Positions 22,078 through 31,605 of a DNA stretch of 64,000 bases are shown piece after piece. The position numbers and the translations under genes were made by a program. The notes below the pieces were generated by a model that was not told the DNA's origin, did not search any database, and worked only from the letters and a program-made list of their open reading frames with translations. Source of the DNA: Inquilinus sp042743185 (lineage in GTDB: Bacteria; Pseudomonadota; Alphaproteobacteria; DSM-16000; Inquilinaceae); NCBI RefSeq assembly GCF_042743185.1, contig NZ_JBHYMS010000022.1, positions 1-64,000 of the forward strand, written 5' to 3'. Position 1 is the first letter of the stretch, and every line of letters begins with the position of its first letter.

Positions 22078-22878
22078 TCAGTCGCCTATGACGAGGGCGA
22101 GGTCGATGGCGGCGATGTCGAGGAGGCGGGACATCGAGGAGTGGGCGCCTTCGGGATCGCGAAGGCGGATGCGTTCGACCACGTCGCGGTGATAGGGGAG
22201 CGAGTCGGCCGGTGAGCGGGCCTGCCCCGTCGAGATGCGGAAGGAATAGGCGAGCGCGGCGCTGATCGTCGTCCACATCTGCTGGAAGACCAGATTGTGG
22301 CTCGCGCGCAGGAGGCCGCGGTGGAAGTCGATATCGGCCTCGTTGAAGGCGACGATGTCGTCCGGCATGGCCCGTTCCATGCGCTCATAGGCGGTCTCCA
22401 GCTCCGCGACGTCCTTGGCCGAGGCACGGGCCGCGGCGAAGCGGGCCGCGGCGGGCTCGATCACCCGGCGGGCCTCGAGCAGGCTGTGGACGAATTCCGG
22501 GCTCGGCGGGCAGGCCATCGACCATTCAAGCATGTCCGGGTCGAGCAGGCTCCAATCCTCGATCTCGCGCACCAGGGTGCCCACGCGAGGACGCGTGCGG
22601 ACGAGCCCCTTGGCGGAGAGGACGCGGATCGCCTCACGGAGCGCGCTCCGGCTGATCTTCAGGGTTTCGCAGAGCTCGGTCTCGGAGGGCAGCAGCGAAC
22701 CGGACTTGAACTCGCCCGACAGGATGCGGGTCGCGATCGCGCGCACCACCTGGCCGTGGATGCGGGGCTTCGAGAGGGTCCGTCCTCCCGCCCCGGCGAT
22801 CGGTGCGGCCTCACCCTCGCCGATGCCGCGGCCGGCGCCGGTCACGATCGCAACCTTATCCTCGAGGCGGCCCGCCAT
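22078..22878 (-). CDS. GntR/FadR-type regulator with an SDR-derived N-terminus
   Basis: 266 residues. Residues about 36-105 are a GntR winged helix (RIHGQVVRAIATRILSGEF, PSETELCETLKISRSALREAI, VLSAKGLVRTRPRVGTLV). Residues 115-255 form an FCD ligand domain (LLEARRVIEPAAARFAAARA, FNEADIDFHRGLLRASHN). Oddly, residues 1-24 read MAGRLEDKVAIVTGAGRGIG, the glycine-rich NAD-binding start of a short-chain dehydrogenase, not a regulator. The ATG lies one base past the enolase-type dehydratase stop. The gene seems to be a deletion fusion of an SDR start to a regulator. It probably represses the adjacent dehydratase and transporter genes. Confidence 0.85.
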   Translation of the reverse strand: MAGRLEDKVAIVTGAGRGIGEGEAAPIAGAGGRTLSKPRIHGQVVRAIATRILSGEFKSGSLLPSETELCETLKISRSALREAIRVLSAKGLVRTRPRVGTLVREIEDWSLLDPDMLEWSMACPPSPEFVHSLLEARRVIEPAAARFAAARASAKDVAELETAYERMERAMPDDIVAFNEADIDFHRGLLRASHNLVFQQMWTTISAALAYSFRISTGQARSPADSLPYHRDVVERIRLRDPEGAHSSMSRLLDIAAIDLALVIGD

Positions 22879-22879
22879 C

Positions 22880-24052
22880 TCACCAGTCCACGATCGTGCC
22901 GTCGGCGAGGACGGCGTGCTGCGGATGGATCACCTCCTGCGCGAAGGGATGGCGCGCGCATTCGGCTTCGTCGACCTCGACCCCCAGGCCGGGCGCGTCC
23001 GGCACCTGCCAGAAGCCGTCGACCATCCGGATCGGACCCTTCACGACGTCGAAATACCAGGGCACGGCGCCGACCATCTCCTCCTGGATGACATGATTCG
23101 GCGTCGATACGGCGAAATGCAGCGCCGCGACGCCGGCGATCGGCCCCAGCGGATTGTGCGGCGCGACGCCGATCCCGAACGTATCGGCGATCGCCGCGAT
23201 CTTCTTCGCTTCGAGCAGGCCGCCGCAATGGCAGATATCGGGCTGGATCACGCTCACCGCCCGGCTGGTGACGAGATCGGTGAATTCGGCGCGCTCGACG
23301 AGGCGCTCGCCGGTCGCGACCGGCACCGAGGTTCGGGCGGCGATGGCCGTCAGCCCCGCCGTGTCGCCGGGCGGCAACGGCTCCTCGACGAACATCGGCC
23401 GGCCGGGCGCGAGCGCGTCGATATAGGCGAGCGCCGCGCCGACCGACGCCGGGCGGCCGTGGAAGTCGACCATGATCTCGACCTCCGGCCCGACGGCGGA
23501 GCGGAGCGCGTCCATCAGGCGCGCCACCTTGCCGATCTCCGGCAGCGGCGCGTGGAAATGCGTGTAGGGGATGAACACCGCCTTGAAGGCGCGATAGCCG
23601 CTCTCCACCACGGCGCGGGCGCGCTCGACCAGCGGGTCGACCTCCAGCGTCTCGTAGACGGCGCGCATGTCGCCGAGCCCGAGATGCGTGTAGACGCCGA
23701 CCTTGTCGCGCACCTTGCCGCCGAGCAGGCGCCAGACCGGCACGCCGAGCTCCTTGCCGAGGATGTCCCAGAGCGCGACCTCGATCCCCGAGATCGCGCT
23801 CGTCGCCACCGCGCCGAGCCGCCAGAAGGACTGCTTCTTCATGGCGCGCACCGCCTGCTCGATGTCGCGCGGGTCGCGGCCGATGATCAGCGGGGCGAGA
23901 TCGTCAATCGCGCCGACCACCGCCCGCGTCTTCCATTCGAGCGTCGCCTCGCCCCAGCCGTGGAGCCCCGGCTGGTCGGTCTCCACCTTCACGAAGACCC
24001 AGTTCCGCATCTCGGCGTTGACGATCCGCGTCCGGATGGCGGTGATCTTCAC
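22880..24052 (-). CDS. Enolase-superfamily dehydratase, galactonate dehydratase-like
   Basis: 390 residues of the mandelate racemase/muconate lactonising group. Residues visible: Lys region in YRAFKAVFIPY, metal ligands in MVDFHGR, FVEEPLPPGD and VATGERL, and the C-terminal base in IGVAPHNPLGPIAG, typical of D-galactonate dehydratase-like members. It would dehydrate an aldonic acid to a 2-keto-3-deoxy acid. The GTG at 24052 is chosen because GGAGAGG sits just upstream; the frame stays open to 24121 without homology. It is followed by the chimeric GntR gene and is divergent from an ABC transporter. Confidence 0.88.
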   Translation of the reverse strand: MKITAIRTRIVNAEMRNWVFVKVETDQPGLHGWGEATLEWKTRAVVGAIDDLAPLIIGRDPRDIEQAVRAMKKQSFWRLGAVATSAISGIEVALWDILGKELGVPVWRLLGGKVRDKVGVYTHLGLGDMRAVYETLEVDPLVERARAVVESGYRAFKAVFIPYTHFHAPLPEIGKVARLMDALRSAVGPEVEIMVDFHGRPASVGAALAYIDALAPGRPMFVEEPLPPGDTAGLTAIAARTSVPVATGERLVERAEFTDLVTSRAVSVIQPDICHCGGLLEAKKIAAIADTFGIGVAPHNPLGPIAGVAALHFAVSTPNHVIQEEMVGAVPWYFDVVKGPIRMVDGFWQVPDAPGLGVEVDEAECARHPFAQEVIHPQHAVLADGTIVDW

Positions 24053-24254
24053 CGGGCCTCTCCTTCTTGTCTGATTTATTGATGTTATGAATGTGCGGGG
24101 CGCTAGCGTCAAGTCGACCACGGAAGCGGGTGGGCCGCGTCAAGAGCCGAATTTATTGGAGATCGAAACTCATAAAAGGGTCCGACGAGGGCTTGACCCC
24201 TATTCAAATATCGGATGTTTAATAGGAAACGATCCGATAAAGGAGGCAGGGAGG
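24053..24254. promoter_or_regulatory. Divergent promoter region with inverted repeat
   Basis: AT-rich control region between the dehydratase and the ABC transporter. An inverted repeat TATCGGAT (24209-24216) / ATCCGATA (24232-24239) lies 15 bases before the permease start and overlaps its expected promoter. It is a candidate site for the GntR regulator, inferred from position and symmetry only. Confidence 0.4.
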
Positions 24255-25181
24255 ATGCGGCTCGGCAGCGCCTCGGCGGTTCCGTCATCCGGACGCCGGT
24301 CCAGTCGGAACCGAGCCTTCTATGCGACCGTGGCGCCCTTCTTCGCCATTTTCGCCGTCTTCAGCCTCTTCCCGGTCCTGTTCTCGCTCTATCTCGGCTT
24401 CAACCGCTGGGACGGCTTCGGCGCGCCGGAATTCGTCGGCCTCGACAACTATCTCCGCGCCCTCGCCGATCCGGTGTTCCGCCAGGCGATCTGGAACACC
24501 GTCGTCGTCTGGATCGCCTCGTCGGCGGCGACGGTGGCGCTCGCCTTCGGGCTCGCCGTCCTGGTCAACGAGTTCGTGGTCATCGGCCGGCAGTATTTCC
24601 GCGTCGTCTTCCTGTTTCCGCTCCTGGTCGCGCCGGCGATCTCGGCGATCATCCTCCGCGTGATGTTCTCGTCGAATGGCGGCATCGTGAACACGCTGAT
24701 CGGCGCGGCCGCGGGCAAGCCCTTCTACTTCGACTGGCTCGGCTCGGAAGGGTGGATCAAGCCGCTCGTCGTCCTTCTCGTCGTCTGGCGCTGGACCGGC
24801 TGGCATTTCCTCATCTTCCTGTCGGGCCTGCAGTCGATCTCGCGCGACCTCACCGAGGCGGCGCGGATCGACGGCGCCAGCCGGCTGCAGGTCTTCCTGC
24901 GCGTGACGGCGCCGCTGATGCTGCCGACGCTCGGCTTCTCGATCACCAACGCCACCCTGGGCGGGCTGCAGATCTTCGACGAGCCCTATGTGCTCACCGC
25001 AGGCACGGGCGGCACCGACAATGCGACGACGACGCTCGGCATGTATCTCTACGCGACCGCCTTCACCAATTTCGATTTCGGCCTCGGCGCGGCGGTCTCC
25101 TGGTACATCTTCGCCGCGATTACGCTGCTGACGGTCCTCTACCACCGCCTGCTGGGGCGGATGACGGCGGGGACGGCGTGA
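24255..25181 (+). CDS. Sugar ABC transporter permease (MalF/UgpA type)
   Basis: 308 residues with six predicted membrane helices, the first at about residues 25-47 (FYATVAPFFAIFAVFSLFPV). The EAA loop that docks the ATPase reads LTEAARIDGASRLQVFLRVTAPLMLPT. The ATG at 24255 follows GGAGGCAGGGAGG. The stop overlaps the next permease gene by one base (TGATG). With that partner and the binding protein downstream it forms a CUT1-type importer for an oligosaccharide or glycoside. Confidence 0.92.
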   Translation: MRLGSASAVPSSGRRSSRNRAFYATVAPFFAIFAVFSLFPVLFSLYLGFNRWDGFGAPEFVGLDNYLRALADPVFRQAIWNTVVVWIASSAATVALAFGLAVLVNEFVVIGRQYFRVVFLFPLLVAPAISAIILRVMFSSNGGIVNTLIGAAAGKPFYFDWLGSEGWIKPLVVLLVVWRWTGWHFLIFLSGLQSISRDLTEAARIDGASRLQVFLRVTAPLMLPTLGFSITNATLGGLQIFDEPYVLTAGTGGTDNATTTLGMYLYATAFTNFDFGLGAAVSWYIFAAITLLTVLYHRLLGRMTAGTA

Positions 25182-26026
25182 TGGCCGGCTTCTTCGCCAG
25201 GCGCGAGCGGCGCGCCAACGTCCTGATCACGATCGGGCTCGGGCTCTTCTCGCTGGTCTTCATCCTGCCGCTCTACTGGACCGCGGTCATGGCGACGCGG
25301 CGGCTGGAGGAGGTGTTCCAGTTCCCGCCGCCGGTGTTCTTCGGCGATGCCCTCCTCGACAACTTCGCCCGCATCCAGGCGGTCTACGAGCCTTTGGCGC
25401 CGCTCGTGAACAGCCTGATCGTCGCCGTGCCGAAGACGATCGGCCTCGTCCTGGTCAGCGCCCTCGCCGGCTACGGCTTCGCCCGCTATCGGCGCGCGAG
25501 GGGCCACCGGCCGCTGCTGGTCCTCGCCTTCGCGACGCTGTTCTTCCCGCCTTCGCTCGCGCTGATCCCGTTCTTCCTCGAGATGAACTGGTTCGGCTGG
25601 CTCGACACCTTCTGGCCGCTGATCGTGCCGGCGCTCGCCTCGGGCTTCGGCGTGATCTGGATGTACACCTACATCTCCGGCACCGTGCCGCACGAGCTCT
25701 ACGAGGCATCGGAGGTCGACGGCGCCGGCGTCTTCTCGGCCTTCTTCCGGATCGTGCTGCCGATCATCAGGCCCGGCCTCGCCGCGCTCGGCGTCTGGAC
25801 GCTGATCAGCACCTGGAACGACTTCCAGCTGCCGCTCGTCATCCTGACCGACCAGGCGAAGTTCACGGTACCGCTCGCGCTCAGCTCGCTGAACTCGATC
25901 TATTTCGCCGACCTCCCGGCCGTGATGCTCGCCACCCTGATCGGCCTCGTGCCGGTCTTCATGATCTTCGGCTTCCTGAGCCGGCAGTTCATCAGCGGCC
26001 TGACCGGGGGCGCCGTGAAGTCATGA
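25181..26026 (+). CDS. Sugar ABC transporter permease (MalG/UgpE type)
   Basis: 281 residues, six predicted helices. The EAA loop is LYEASEVDGAGVFSAFFRIVLPIIRPG, and the C-terminal LSRQFISGLTGGAVKS is typical of MalG-type proteins. The start overlaps the upstream permease stop. No ATPase gene is found in this cluster, so a shared CUT1 ATPase elsewhere is presumed. Confidence 0.92.
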   Translation: MAGFFARRERRANVLITIGLGLFSLVFILPLYWTAVMATRRLEEVFQFPPPVFFGDALLDNFARIQAVYEPLAPLVNSLIVAVPKTIGLVLVSALAGYGFARYRRARGHRPLLVLAFATLFFPPSLALIPFFLEMNWFGWLDTFWPLIVPALASGFGVIWMYTYISGTVPHELYEASEVDGAGVFSAFFRIVLPIIRPGLAALGVWTLISTWNDFQLPLVILTDQAKFTVPLALSSLNSIYFADLPAVMLATLIGLVPVFMIFGFLSRQFISGLTGGAVKS

Positions 26027-26043
26027 CCAAGGGAGGACCCGAC

Positions 26044-27333
26044 ATGAAGAGACGCTGGACCATCATGGCGGCGGCGGTGCTCGGCCTCGCCGCAAGCCTG
26101 CAGGCCGCGGCGGCGCAGGAGACGCCGAACACCGGGATCTCGGGCGCCGTCAGCCTCTGGACCTGGCCGCACAACGACCGGACGCTGTCGTCGCTGCTGC
26201 CGGAATTCAACAAGGCCTATCCGAACATCAAGGTCCGGATCCAGGGCTTTCCGTCCGGCAAGAACGTCTATCTGAACAAGCTGCTCTCGGCTCTGCTCGC
26301 TGGCACCGGCCCGGATGTCGCGATGGTCGAGATCAACAACGTCGCGCAGCTGAGCGGGAAGCAGCAATTCGCCGACCTCTCGAAGCCGCCCTTCAACGCC
26401 GGCGCGCTCAAGGCCGATTTCGCGCCCTTCGCCTGGTCGAAGATCGAGGATCCGGCGACGGGCCGCATCTTCGCGCTGCCGAAGCACACGGGGCCGGGCG
26501 CACTGTTCTACCGGCGCGACCTGTTCGAGGCGGCGGGCCTTCCCGGCGATCCCGGGGCGCTGGCGGCGACGCTCAAGGACTGGAACGCCTTCATCGAGGC
26601 CGGCAGGAAGATCGCGAAGCCGAACGAGCGCTGGATGGTGGGGACCGGCAACGAGCTGGTCCGCGCCTACATCGCGCAGCGCGGCGTCTCCTATTTCGAC
26701 AAGGACGGCAACCTGCTGGTGAACGGTCCCGTCTTCAAGGAGGCCTTCGAGCTGGTGGTGAAGGCGCGCGACGCCGGGCTGATTTCGCCTTTCGCCATGT
26801 GGACGCCGGAATGGCAGGGCGCCTTCGCCCGCGGGCAGATCGCGACCGTCGTCATCGGCAACTGGTTCGGCGGGCTCCTGAAGAGCGCCTATGCGCCGGG
26901 AGACGCCGGCAAATGGGGCGTCGTGCCGGCGCCGGCGGCGGAGAACGGCGTCTCGGCCTTCAACTGGGGCGGCGACTTCCTGGGCATACTCGAGACGAGC
27001 GAGAACAAGGAAGCGGCCTGGGCGCTGGTCAAATGGATCGCCCTGAACGACACCAGCCTGAAGCTGCAATATGAGAACGGCGATCTCTATCCGGCCTATA
27101 CGACGGCCGGGAAGGCGCCCTGGATCAATTTCCAGGACCCCTATTACGCGGGCCAGAACACCAACGAGATCTTCGCCAAGGTCCAGGCCGAGATGGTGCC
27201 GCAGACCACCAACCCGCTCGATTCCATCGCCTATCTGGCGGTGGAGACCGCGGTGAACGCCGTGGTGACGAGCGGCAAGCCGGTCGACGCGGCGCTCGCG
27301 CAGGCAGAAGCCGAGATCAAGGCGAAGATGTAG
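26044..27333 (+). CDS. Extracellular sugar-binding protein (MalE-like)
   Basis: 429 residues with a signal peptide cleaved around residue 26 (SLQAAAAQ-ET). It is a family 1 solute-binding protein, with SLWTWPHNDRT, GTGPDVAMVEINN, FALPKHTGPGALFYRRDLFE and FNWGGDFLGI. It delivers substrate to the two upstream permeases. The ATG at 26044, after GGGAGGACC, is preferred to 26023. The final codon plus TAG stop abuts, and the stop is partly formed by, the inverted-repeat element that follows. Confidence 0.92.
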   Translation: MKRRWTIMAAAVLGLAASLQAAAAQETPNTGISGAVSLWTWPHNDRTLSSLLPEFNKAYPNIKVRIQGFPSGKNVYLNKLLSALLAGTGPDVAMVEINNVAQLSGKQQFADLSKPPFNAGALKADFAPFAWSKIEDPATGRIFALPKHTGPGALFYRRDLFEAAGLPGDPGALAATLKDWNAFIEAGRKIAKPNERWMVGTGNELVRAYIAQRGVSYFDKDGNLLVNGPVFKEAFELVVKARDAGLISPFAMWTPEWQGAFARGQIATVVIGNWFGGLLKSAYAPGDAGKWGVVPAPAAENGVSAFNWGGDFLGILETSENKEAAWALVKWIALNDTSLKLQYENGDLYPAYTTAGKAPWINFQDPYYAGQNTNEIFAKVQAEMVPQTTNPLDSIAYLAVETAVNAVVTSGKPVDAALAQAEAEIKAKM

Positions 27334-27477
27334 AGACCATTTGTAAATGCTACTGGTGCGGCCGTCTGACGGCGGGCTCGAGCGCTTCCGGTGCTCACGG
27401 ACCCAAACGTCCGCTGCGCTCCGGTTCTCGAAACCACCGCCAGCCGACTCTCACCAGCGCATTTCCAAACGGTCTCT
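27332..27477. mobile_element. MITE-like inverted-repeat element
   Basis: 146 bases ending in 26-27-base imperfect inverted repeats. The left end AGAGACCATTTGTAAATGC...TGGTG (27332-27358) matches the complement of CACCAGCGCATTTCCAAACGGTCTCT (27452-27477). There is no coding capacity. The left end supplies two bases of the stop codon of the binding-protein gene. It looks like a non-autonomous insertion; no target duplication is evident by eye. Confidence 0.55.
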
Positions 27478-27543
27478 GAGGTCGGGGTAGGAGACGGTCC
27501 GCGCCCGGAGCGGCTCCTCATTTCATGATCATCCGGAGTGACA

Positions 27544-30252
27544 ATGCTGTTCGAGACATCCCTCGCCGGGATCTGGTCCTTCGCGCTCGATCCCGGTCAT
27601 CGCGGCCTGAAGGAGGCCTGGTTCGGCCGCGATCTCGACGACACGATCGCGCTTCCCGGCAGCGTCGACGAGGCGCGGAAGGCGCCGGCCAATCCGGACG
27701 GCACGATGGCGCATCTCTCGCGCCGCCATCCCTATGTCGGCCGCGCCTGGTACGGCCGGCCCTTCGAGGTCGCGCCGGAGGCGGAGGGGCTCTATCACCA
27801 GCTCGTGCTGGAGCGGCCGCATGGCGAGGTGACGGTCTGGCTCGACGGCGTGAAGATCGGTCGCGACCGCAGCCTGTCGACGGAGCACCGCTTCCTGCTC
27901 GGCAGGCTCGCGGCCGGCCCGCATCGCCTGGTCCTGATGATCGACAATGGCCGGGTCGAGGCCGTCGGCGAGGCGATCAGGCATACGGGCGTCGAGGATG
28001 TCGCCCATTCCAACACGGATCACACCCAGACCAACTGGAACGGCGTCGTCGGCTCGCTGCGGATCGAGGCCTCGGCCGGGGCGATCAGCCGCGTCGCCGT
28101 CCATGCTCCGACGCGCAGGGTCCGGATCGACATCGAGCTCGATGGGTTCGACGCCGACATCCATCACCCGACCTTCTGGACCGGCGACGCCGAGGACCGG
28201 CTGACCCTGCGGTTCCGCCTCGCCGGCATCGCGGAGCCGCTCGTCATCGAGCGGCCGGTCACGATCCGCAGCGGCTTCACGCCGGTCTCGATCGACGTCG
28301 ATCTGCCGGAGACGGCGGGCCTCTGGGACGAGTTCTCGCCAGTCGTGCACCGGCTCGATGTCGAGTGGTCGCGCAACGGCGTCCCGATCGACCGGCACGA
28401 GACCGGCTTCGGCATCCGCTCCTTCACCCGCGACGGACGGCGCCTGCGCCTGAACGGCCGGGCCGTCTTCCTGCGCGGCACGCTCGATTGCTGTATCTTC
28501 CCGCTCACCGGCTATCCGCCCTGCGACGTGGACGGCTGGCGCAAGGTCTATTCGACCGTGAAGGCCTATGGCCTCAACCATGTGCGCTTCCACTCCTACT
28601 GCCCGCCCGAAGCGGCCTTCGTCGCGGCGGACGAGATGGGCGTGCTCCTCCATGTCGAGACGCCGGTCTGGGCCGTGCTCGGCTCCGACCCCAATCTCGA
28701 CCGCTTCATTCACGAGGAATCCGAACGGATCGTCCGCGCCTATGGCAATCACCCGTCCTTCGTGATGATGGCGGTCGGCAACGAGCCGCACGGCCCGGGG
28801 CTGCACGCCTTCCTGTCGCGCTGGGTCGCCCATTGGACCAAGGCCGATCCGCGCCGGCTCTACACCGGCTGTTCCGGCTGGCCGACGATCGCCGAAGCCG
28901 ACTATGTCTCGAAGCCGGAGCCGCGATCGCAGCGCTGGGGCGAGGGGCTCGCCGGGCGGCTCAACGCGCAGGCGCTGGAGACGATGACCGATTGGAGCGC
29001 CTATCGCGACGCGGTCGACATGCCGCTGGTGACGCATGAGATGGGCCAGTGGTGCGTCTTCCCCAGCCTCGATGAGATCGGGAAGTATCGGGGCGTCGTC
29101 GAGGCACGGAATTTCATCCGGGTCCGCGACGACCTCGCCGGGAAGGGCATGCTCGACCTCGCCGGGGAGTTCCTGATGGCGAGCGGCAGCCTGCAGACCA
29201 AGCTCTACAAGGAGGATATCGAGAGCGCGCTCCGGACCCGGGGTTTTGCCGGCATCCAACTGCTCGGCCTGCAGGATTTCCCCGGCCAGGGCACGGCGCT
29301 GGTCGGCGTCGTCGACGCCTTCTGGGACCGGAAGCCCTATGTCTCGCCCGAAGCGTTCCGCGAGTTCTGCGCGCCCGTCGTGCCGCTGGTCAGGAGCGAG
29401 CGCTTCGTCGTGACGCGGGGCGAGCCGATCAGGGTGGCCGTCGAGATCGCGCAGTTCGGGCCGGCGGACATCGAGGATGCCGTGCTGCGCTGGTCGCTGA
29501 CCGACGACTCCGGCAAGGTCGCCGGCCAGGGCGAGATCCGGGCTCGAAGCCTCGCCACAGGCGATCTCCATCGGATCGGCGATCTGGTGATCGAAACCGG
29601 TGCCCTGGCCCAGGACCGTTACGAGCTCCTGCTCGAACTCGCCGGGACCGGATACCGCAACCGCTGGGGCTACTGGGTCTTCGAGAAGGCCGGGGACGCG
29701 GCGCCGCTCGAGATCGTGCCGGATCTGGACGAGGCGATCCTGCGCCGGATCGAGGCGGGCGAGACCATCGTCTGGTCGCCCGATCCGAAGGCGATCCGGC
29801 AGGACAGCATCCTCGGCTTCACGACCGTCTTCTGGAACACGCTCTGGACCCGCCGTCAGCCGCCGCACACGCTCGGGCTATTGATCGATCAGGACCATCC
29901 GATCTTCAGTGCGTTCCCCAGCGGCCGCGCGTCCGATTGGCATTGGTGGGAGCTGGTCCATGGCCGCGCGGCGCTCGACCTCGGCGGCCTCGGCCTGTCG
30001 CCGATCGTCCGCGTCATCGACGATTGGAACTCGAACCGGGACCTCGCGCTTCTCGCGGAATGCCGGATCGGGCGCGGCCGACTGGTCATGAGCGGGATCG
30101 ACCTTGCAAGCGGCCTCGACCGGCGCCCGGTCGCTGCGGCACTCCGGAAGGCCCTGGCCCGTCATCTCGCCGGCAGCCAGGACGGGCGGCAGCCTGCCTT
30201 CCTGGATCGGGAAACGGTGCTGGATTGGTCGGCCGCCCTGATGGCGCGCTGA
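27544..30252 (+). CDS. Glycoside hydrolase family 2 protein
   Basis: 902 residues without a clear signal peptide, so probably cytosolic. An N-terminal sugar-binding jelly roll (residues 1-180) and immunoglobulin-like domain lead into the TIM barrel. The acid/base Glu is in AVGNEPHG (near residue 412) and the nucleophile Glu in THEMGQWC (near 498). The last 250 residues are extra beta domains. The family includes beta-galactosidases, glucuronidases and rhamnosidase-like enzymes; specificity is not readable. ATG 27544 is used. It presumably cleaves the glycoside imported by the upstream ABC system, yielding a sugar acid for the nearby dehydratase. Confidence 0.88.
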   Translation: MLFETSLAGIWSFALDPGHRGLKEAWFGRDLDDTIALPGSVDEARKAPANPDGTMAHLSRRHPYVGRAWYGRPFEVAPEAEGLYHQLVLERPHGEVTVWLDGVKIGRDRSLSTEHRFLLGRLAAGPHRLVLMIDNGRVEAVGEAIRHTGVEDVAHSNTDHTQTNWNGVVGSLRIEASAGAISRVAVHAPTRRVRIDIELDGFDADIHHPTFWTGDAEDRLTLRFRLAGIAEPLVIERPVTIRSGFTPVSIDVDLPETAGLWDEFSPVVHRLDVEWSRNGVPIDRHETGFGIRSFTRDGRRLRLNGRAVFLRGTLDCCIFPLTGYPPCDVDGWRKVYSTVKAYGLNHVRFHSYCPPEAAFVAADEMGVLLHVETPVWAVLGSDPNLDRFIHEESERIVRAYGNHPSFVMMAVGNEPHGPGLHAFLSRWVAHWTKADPRRLYTGCSGWPTIAEADYVSKPEPRSQRWGEGLAGRLNAQALETMTDWSAYRDAVDMPLVTHEMGQWCVFPSLDEIGKYRGVVEARNFIRVRDDLAGKGMLDLAGEFLMASGSLQTKLYKEDIESALRTRGFAGIQLLGLQDFPGQGTALVGVVDAFWDRKPYVSPEAFREFCAPVVPLVRSERFVVTRGEPIRVAVEIAQFGPADIEDAVLRWSLTDDSGKVAGQGEIRARSLATGDLHRIGDLVIETGALAQDRYELLLELAGTGYRNRWGYWVFEKAGDAAPLEIVPDLDEAILRRIEAGETIVWSPDPKAIRQDSILGFTTVFWNTLWTRRQPPHTLGLLIDQDHPIFSAFPSGRASDWHWWELVHGRAALDLGGLGLSPIVRVIDDWNSNRDLALLAECRIGRGRLVMSGIDLASGLDRRPVAAALRKALARHLAGSQDGRQPAFLDRETVLDWSAALMAR

Positions 30253-30315
30253 CGGCGCTGCGGATCGTGCAGGCCGGCGAGCGAGGCGATGGCCGGGCCG
30301 GCTGGCGGAAGCGGA

Positions 30316-31581
30316 TCAGCCGGTCCTGCCGAGACAGGCCGCCAGCTCCTCGCCGAAGCGCCGCACCTCGGCCAGCGTGTTGTAGTGGACCATGGAAACG
30401 CGCAGCGCCCCCGTCGCCATGGGCAGGCCCAGCCGCTGCATCAGCCGCGGCGCGTACATATGGCCGTCGCGGATGCCGATCCCGGCGTCGGACATTGCAT
30501 CGGCGATCGCCTGGGGCGAGCGGCCGGGAATGTTGAAGCAGATCGTCGGCACCCGCCCATCCAAGCGGGCCTCGTCGGCGATGCCGTAGATCGTGGCGCC
30601 GCAGACCTTCAGCACGCGCAGCATCGCGCGCGACAGCCCGGCCTCATAGGCCCGGATCGCGGTCATCCCCGCCACGATGTCGCCGCGGCGTGAGCCGGCC
30701 GACAGGCCGCCGAAGCCGCGGCCGAGGGCTTCGAGATAGCGCACCGAGGCGTCCATGCCGGCGACGTTCTCATAGACGAAGGTGCCGGCCTCGACCTTGT
30801 AGGGCGGCTCGTCCGGGATGAAGTCCTCACGGAAGGTCGGCAGCCGCTTCAGCGCGTCGAAGCGGCCCCACAGAAAGCCCATATGCGGCGAGAAGTTCTT
30901 GTAGCCGGAGCAGACCAGGTAGTCGCAGCCCCAGGCCTGGACGTCGATCAGCCCGTGCGGGCCGAAATGGACGCCGTCGACGAAGACCTCGGCCCCGACG
31001 GCCTGCGCCGCCCGCGACACCGCGGGGATGTCGACGATGGTGCCGATCGAATGCGCCGTGGCGGTGCAGGCCACCAGCCGCGTGCGCGGGGACAGCAGCG
31101 GCACCAGATCCTCGACATGCAGGGTGCCGTCCTCGCGCATCCGCCACCAGGCGAACTTGGCGCCGGCGCCCTCCAGCGCCAGCCAGGTGGCGATGTTGGC
31201 GTCGTGGTCCATGTCGGTGACCACGATCTCGTCGCGCTCGCCGAGGGTCTGGCCGATGCCGAGGCTGACCAGCCGGATGAACGACGTGGCGTTCATGCCG
31301 AAGCAGATCTCGGCCGGCCGGTACGCGTTGACCAGCAGCCCGACGCTCTCCCGCGCCTCGGCGATGGCGCGGTCGACGGCGCGGCTCTTGTCGTAGCGGC
31401 CGCCGCGCTGGACGTTGTGGTCGACCAGATGGCGGGTGACGGCATCCAGCACGCTCTGCGGGATCTGCGCGCCGCCGGCATTGTCGAGGAAGATGAAGTC
31501 GCCGGCCTTCTGCAGCGCCGGGAACCGAGCCCGGACCGCGTCGATCGGGAAGGCGCTGGCGTCGGCTGGCGTGTGAGTCAC
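30316..31581 (-). CDS. Class V aminotransferase (cysteine desulfurase-like)
   Basis: 421 residues of the NifS/SufS-like PLP fold. The cofactor lysine is in VCSGYKNFSPHMGFLWG, and GATAHS-type loops (CTATAHSIGTIVDIPA, VDGVHFGPH) contact PLP. It lacks the obvious mobile Cys loop of true desulfurases, and the family called 'cysteine desulfurase-like' is often catabolic, so Fe-S assembly is unlikely. GTG start at 31581 with GGAGA upstream. It is third in an operon after an amino-acid ABC binding protein and permease, so it probably acts on the imported amino compound. Confidence 0.82.
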   Translation of the reverse strand: MTHTPADASAFPIDAVRARFPALQKAGDFIFLDNAGGAQIPQSVLDAVTRHLVDHNVQRGGRYDKSRAVDRAIAEARESVGLLVNAYRPAEICFGMNATSFIRLVSLGIGQTLGERDEIVVTDMDHDANIATWLALEGAGAKFAWWRMREDGTLHVEDLVPLLSPRTRLVACTATAHSIGTIVDIPAVSRAAQAVGAEVFVDGVHFGPHGLIDVQAWGCDYLVCSGYKNFSPHMGFLWGRFDALKRLPTFREDFIPDEPPYKVEAGTFVYENVAGMDASVRYLEALGRGFGGLSAGSRRGDIVAGMTAIRAYEAGLSRAMLRVLKVCGATIYGIADEARLDGRVPTICFNIPGRSPQAIADAMSDAGIGIRDGHMYAPRLMQRLGLPMATGALRVSMVHYNTLAEVRRFGEELAACLGRTG

Positions 31582-31605
31582 GATGATCTCCGATGAAGGG
31601 CGCGG

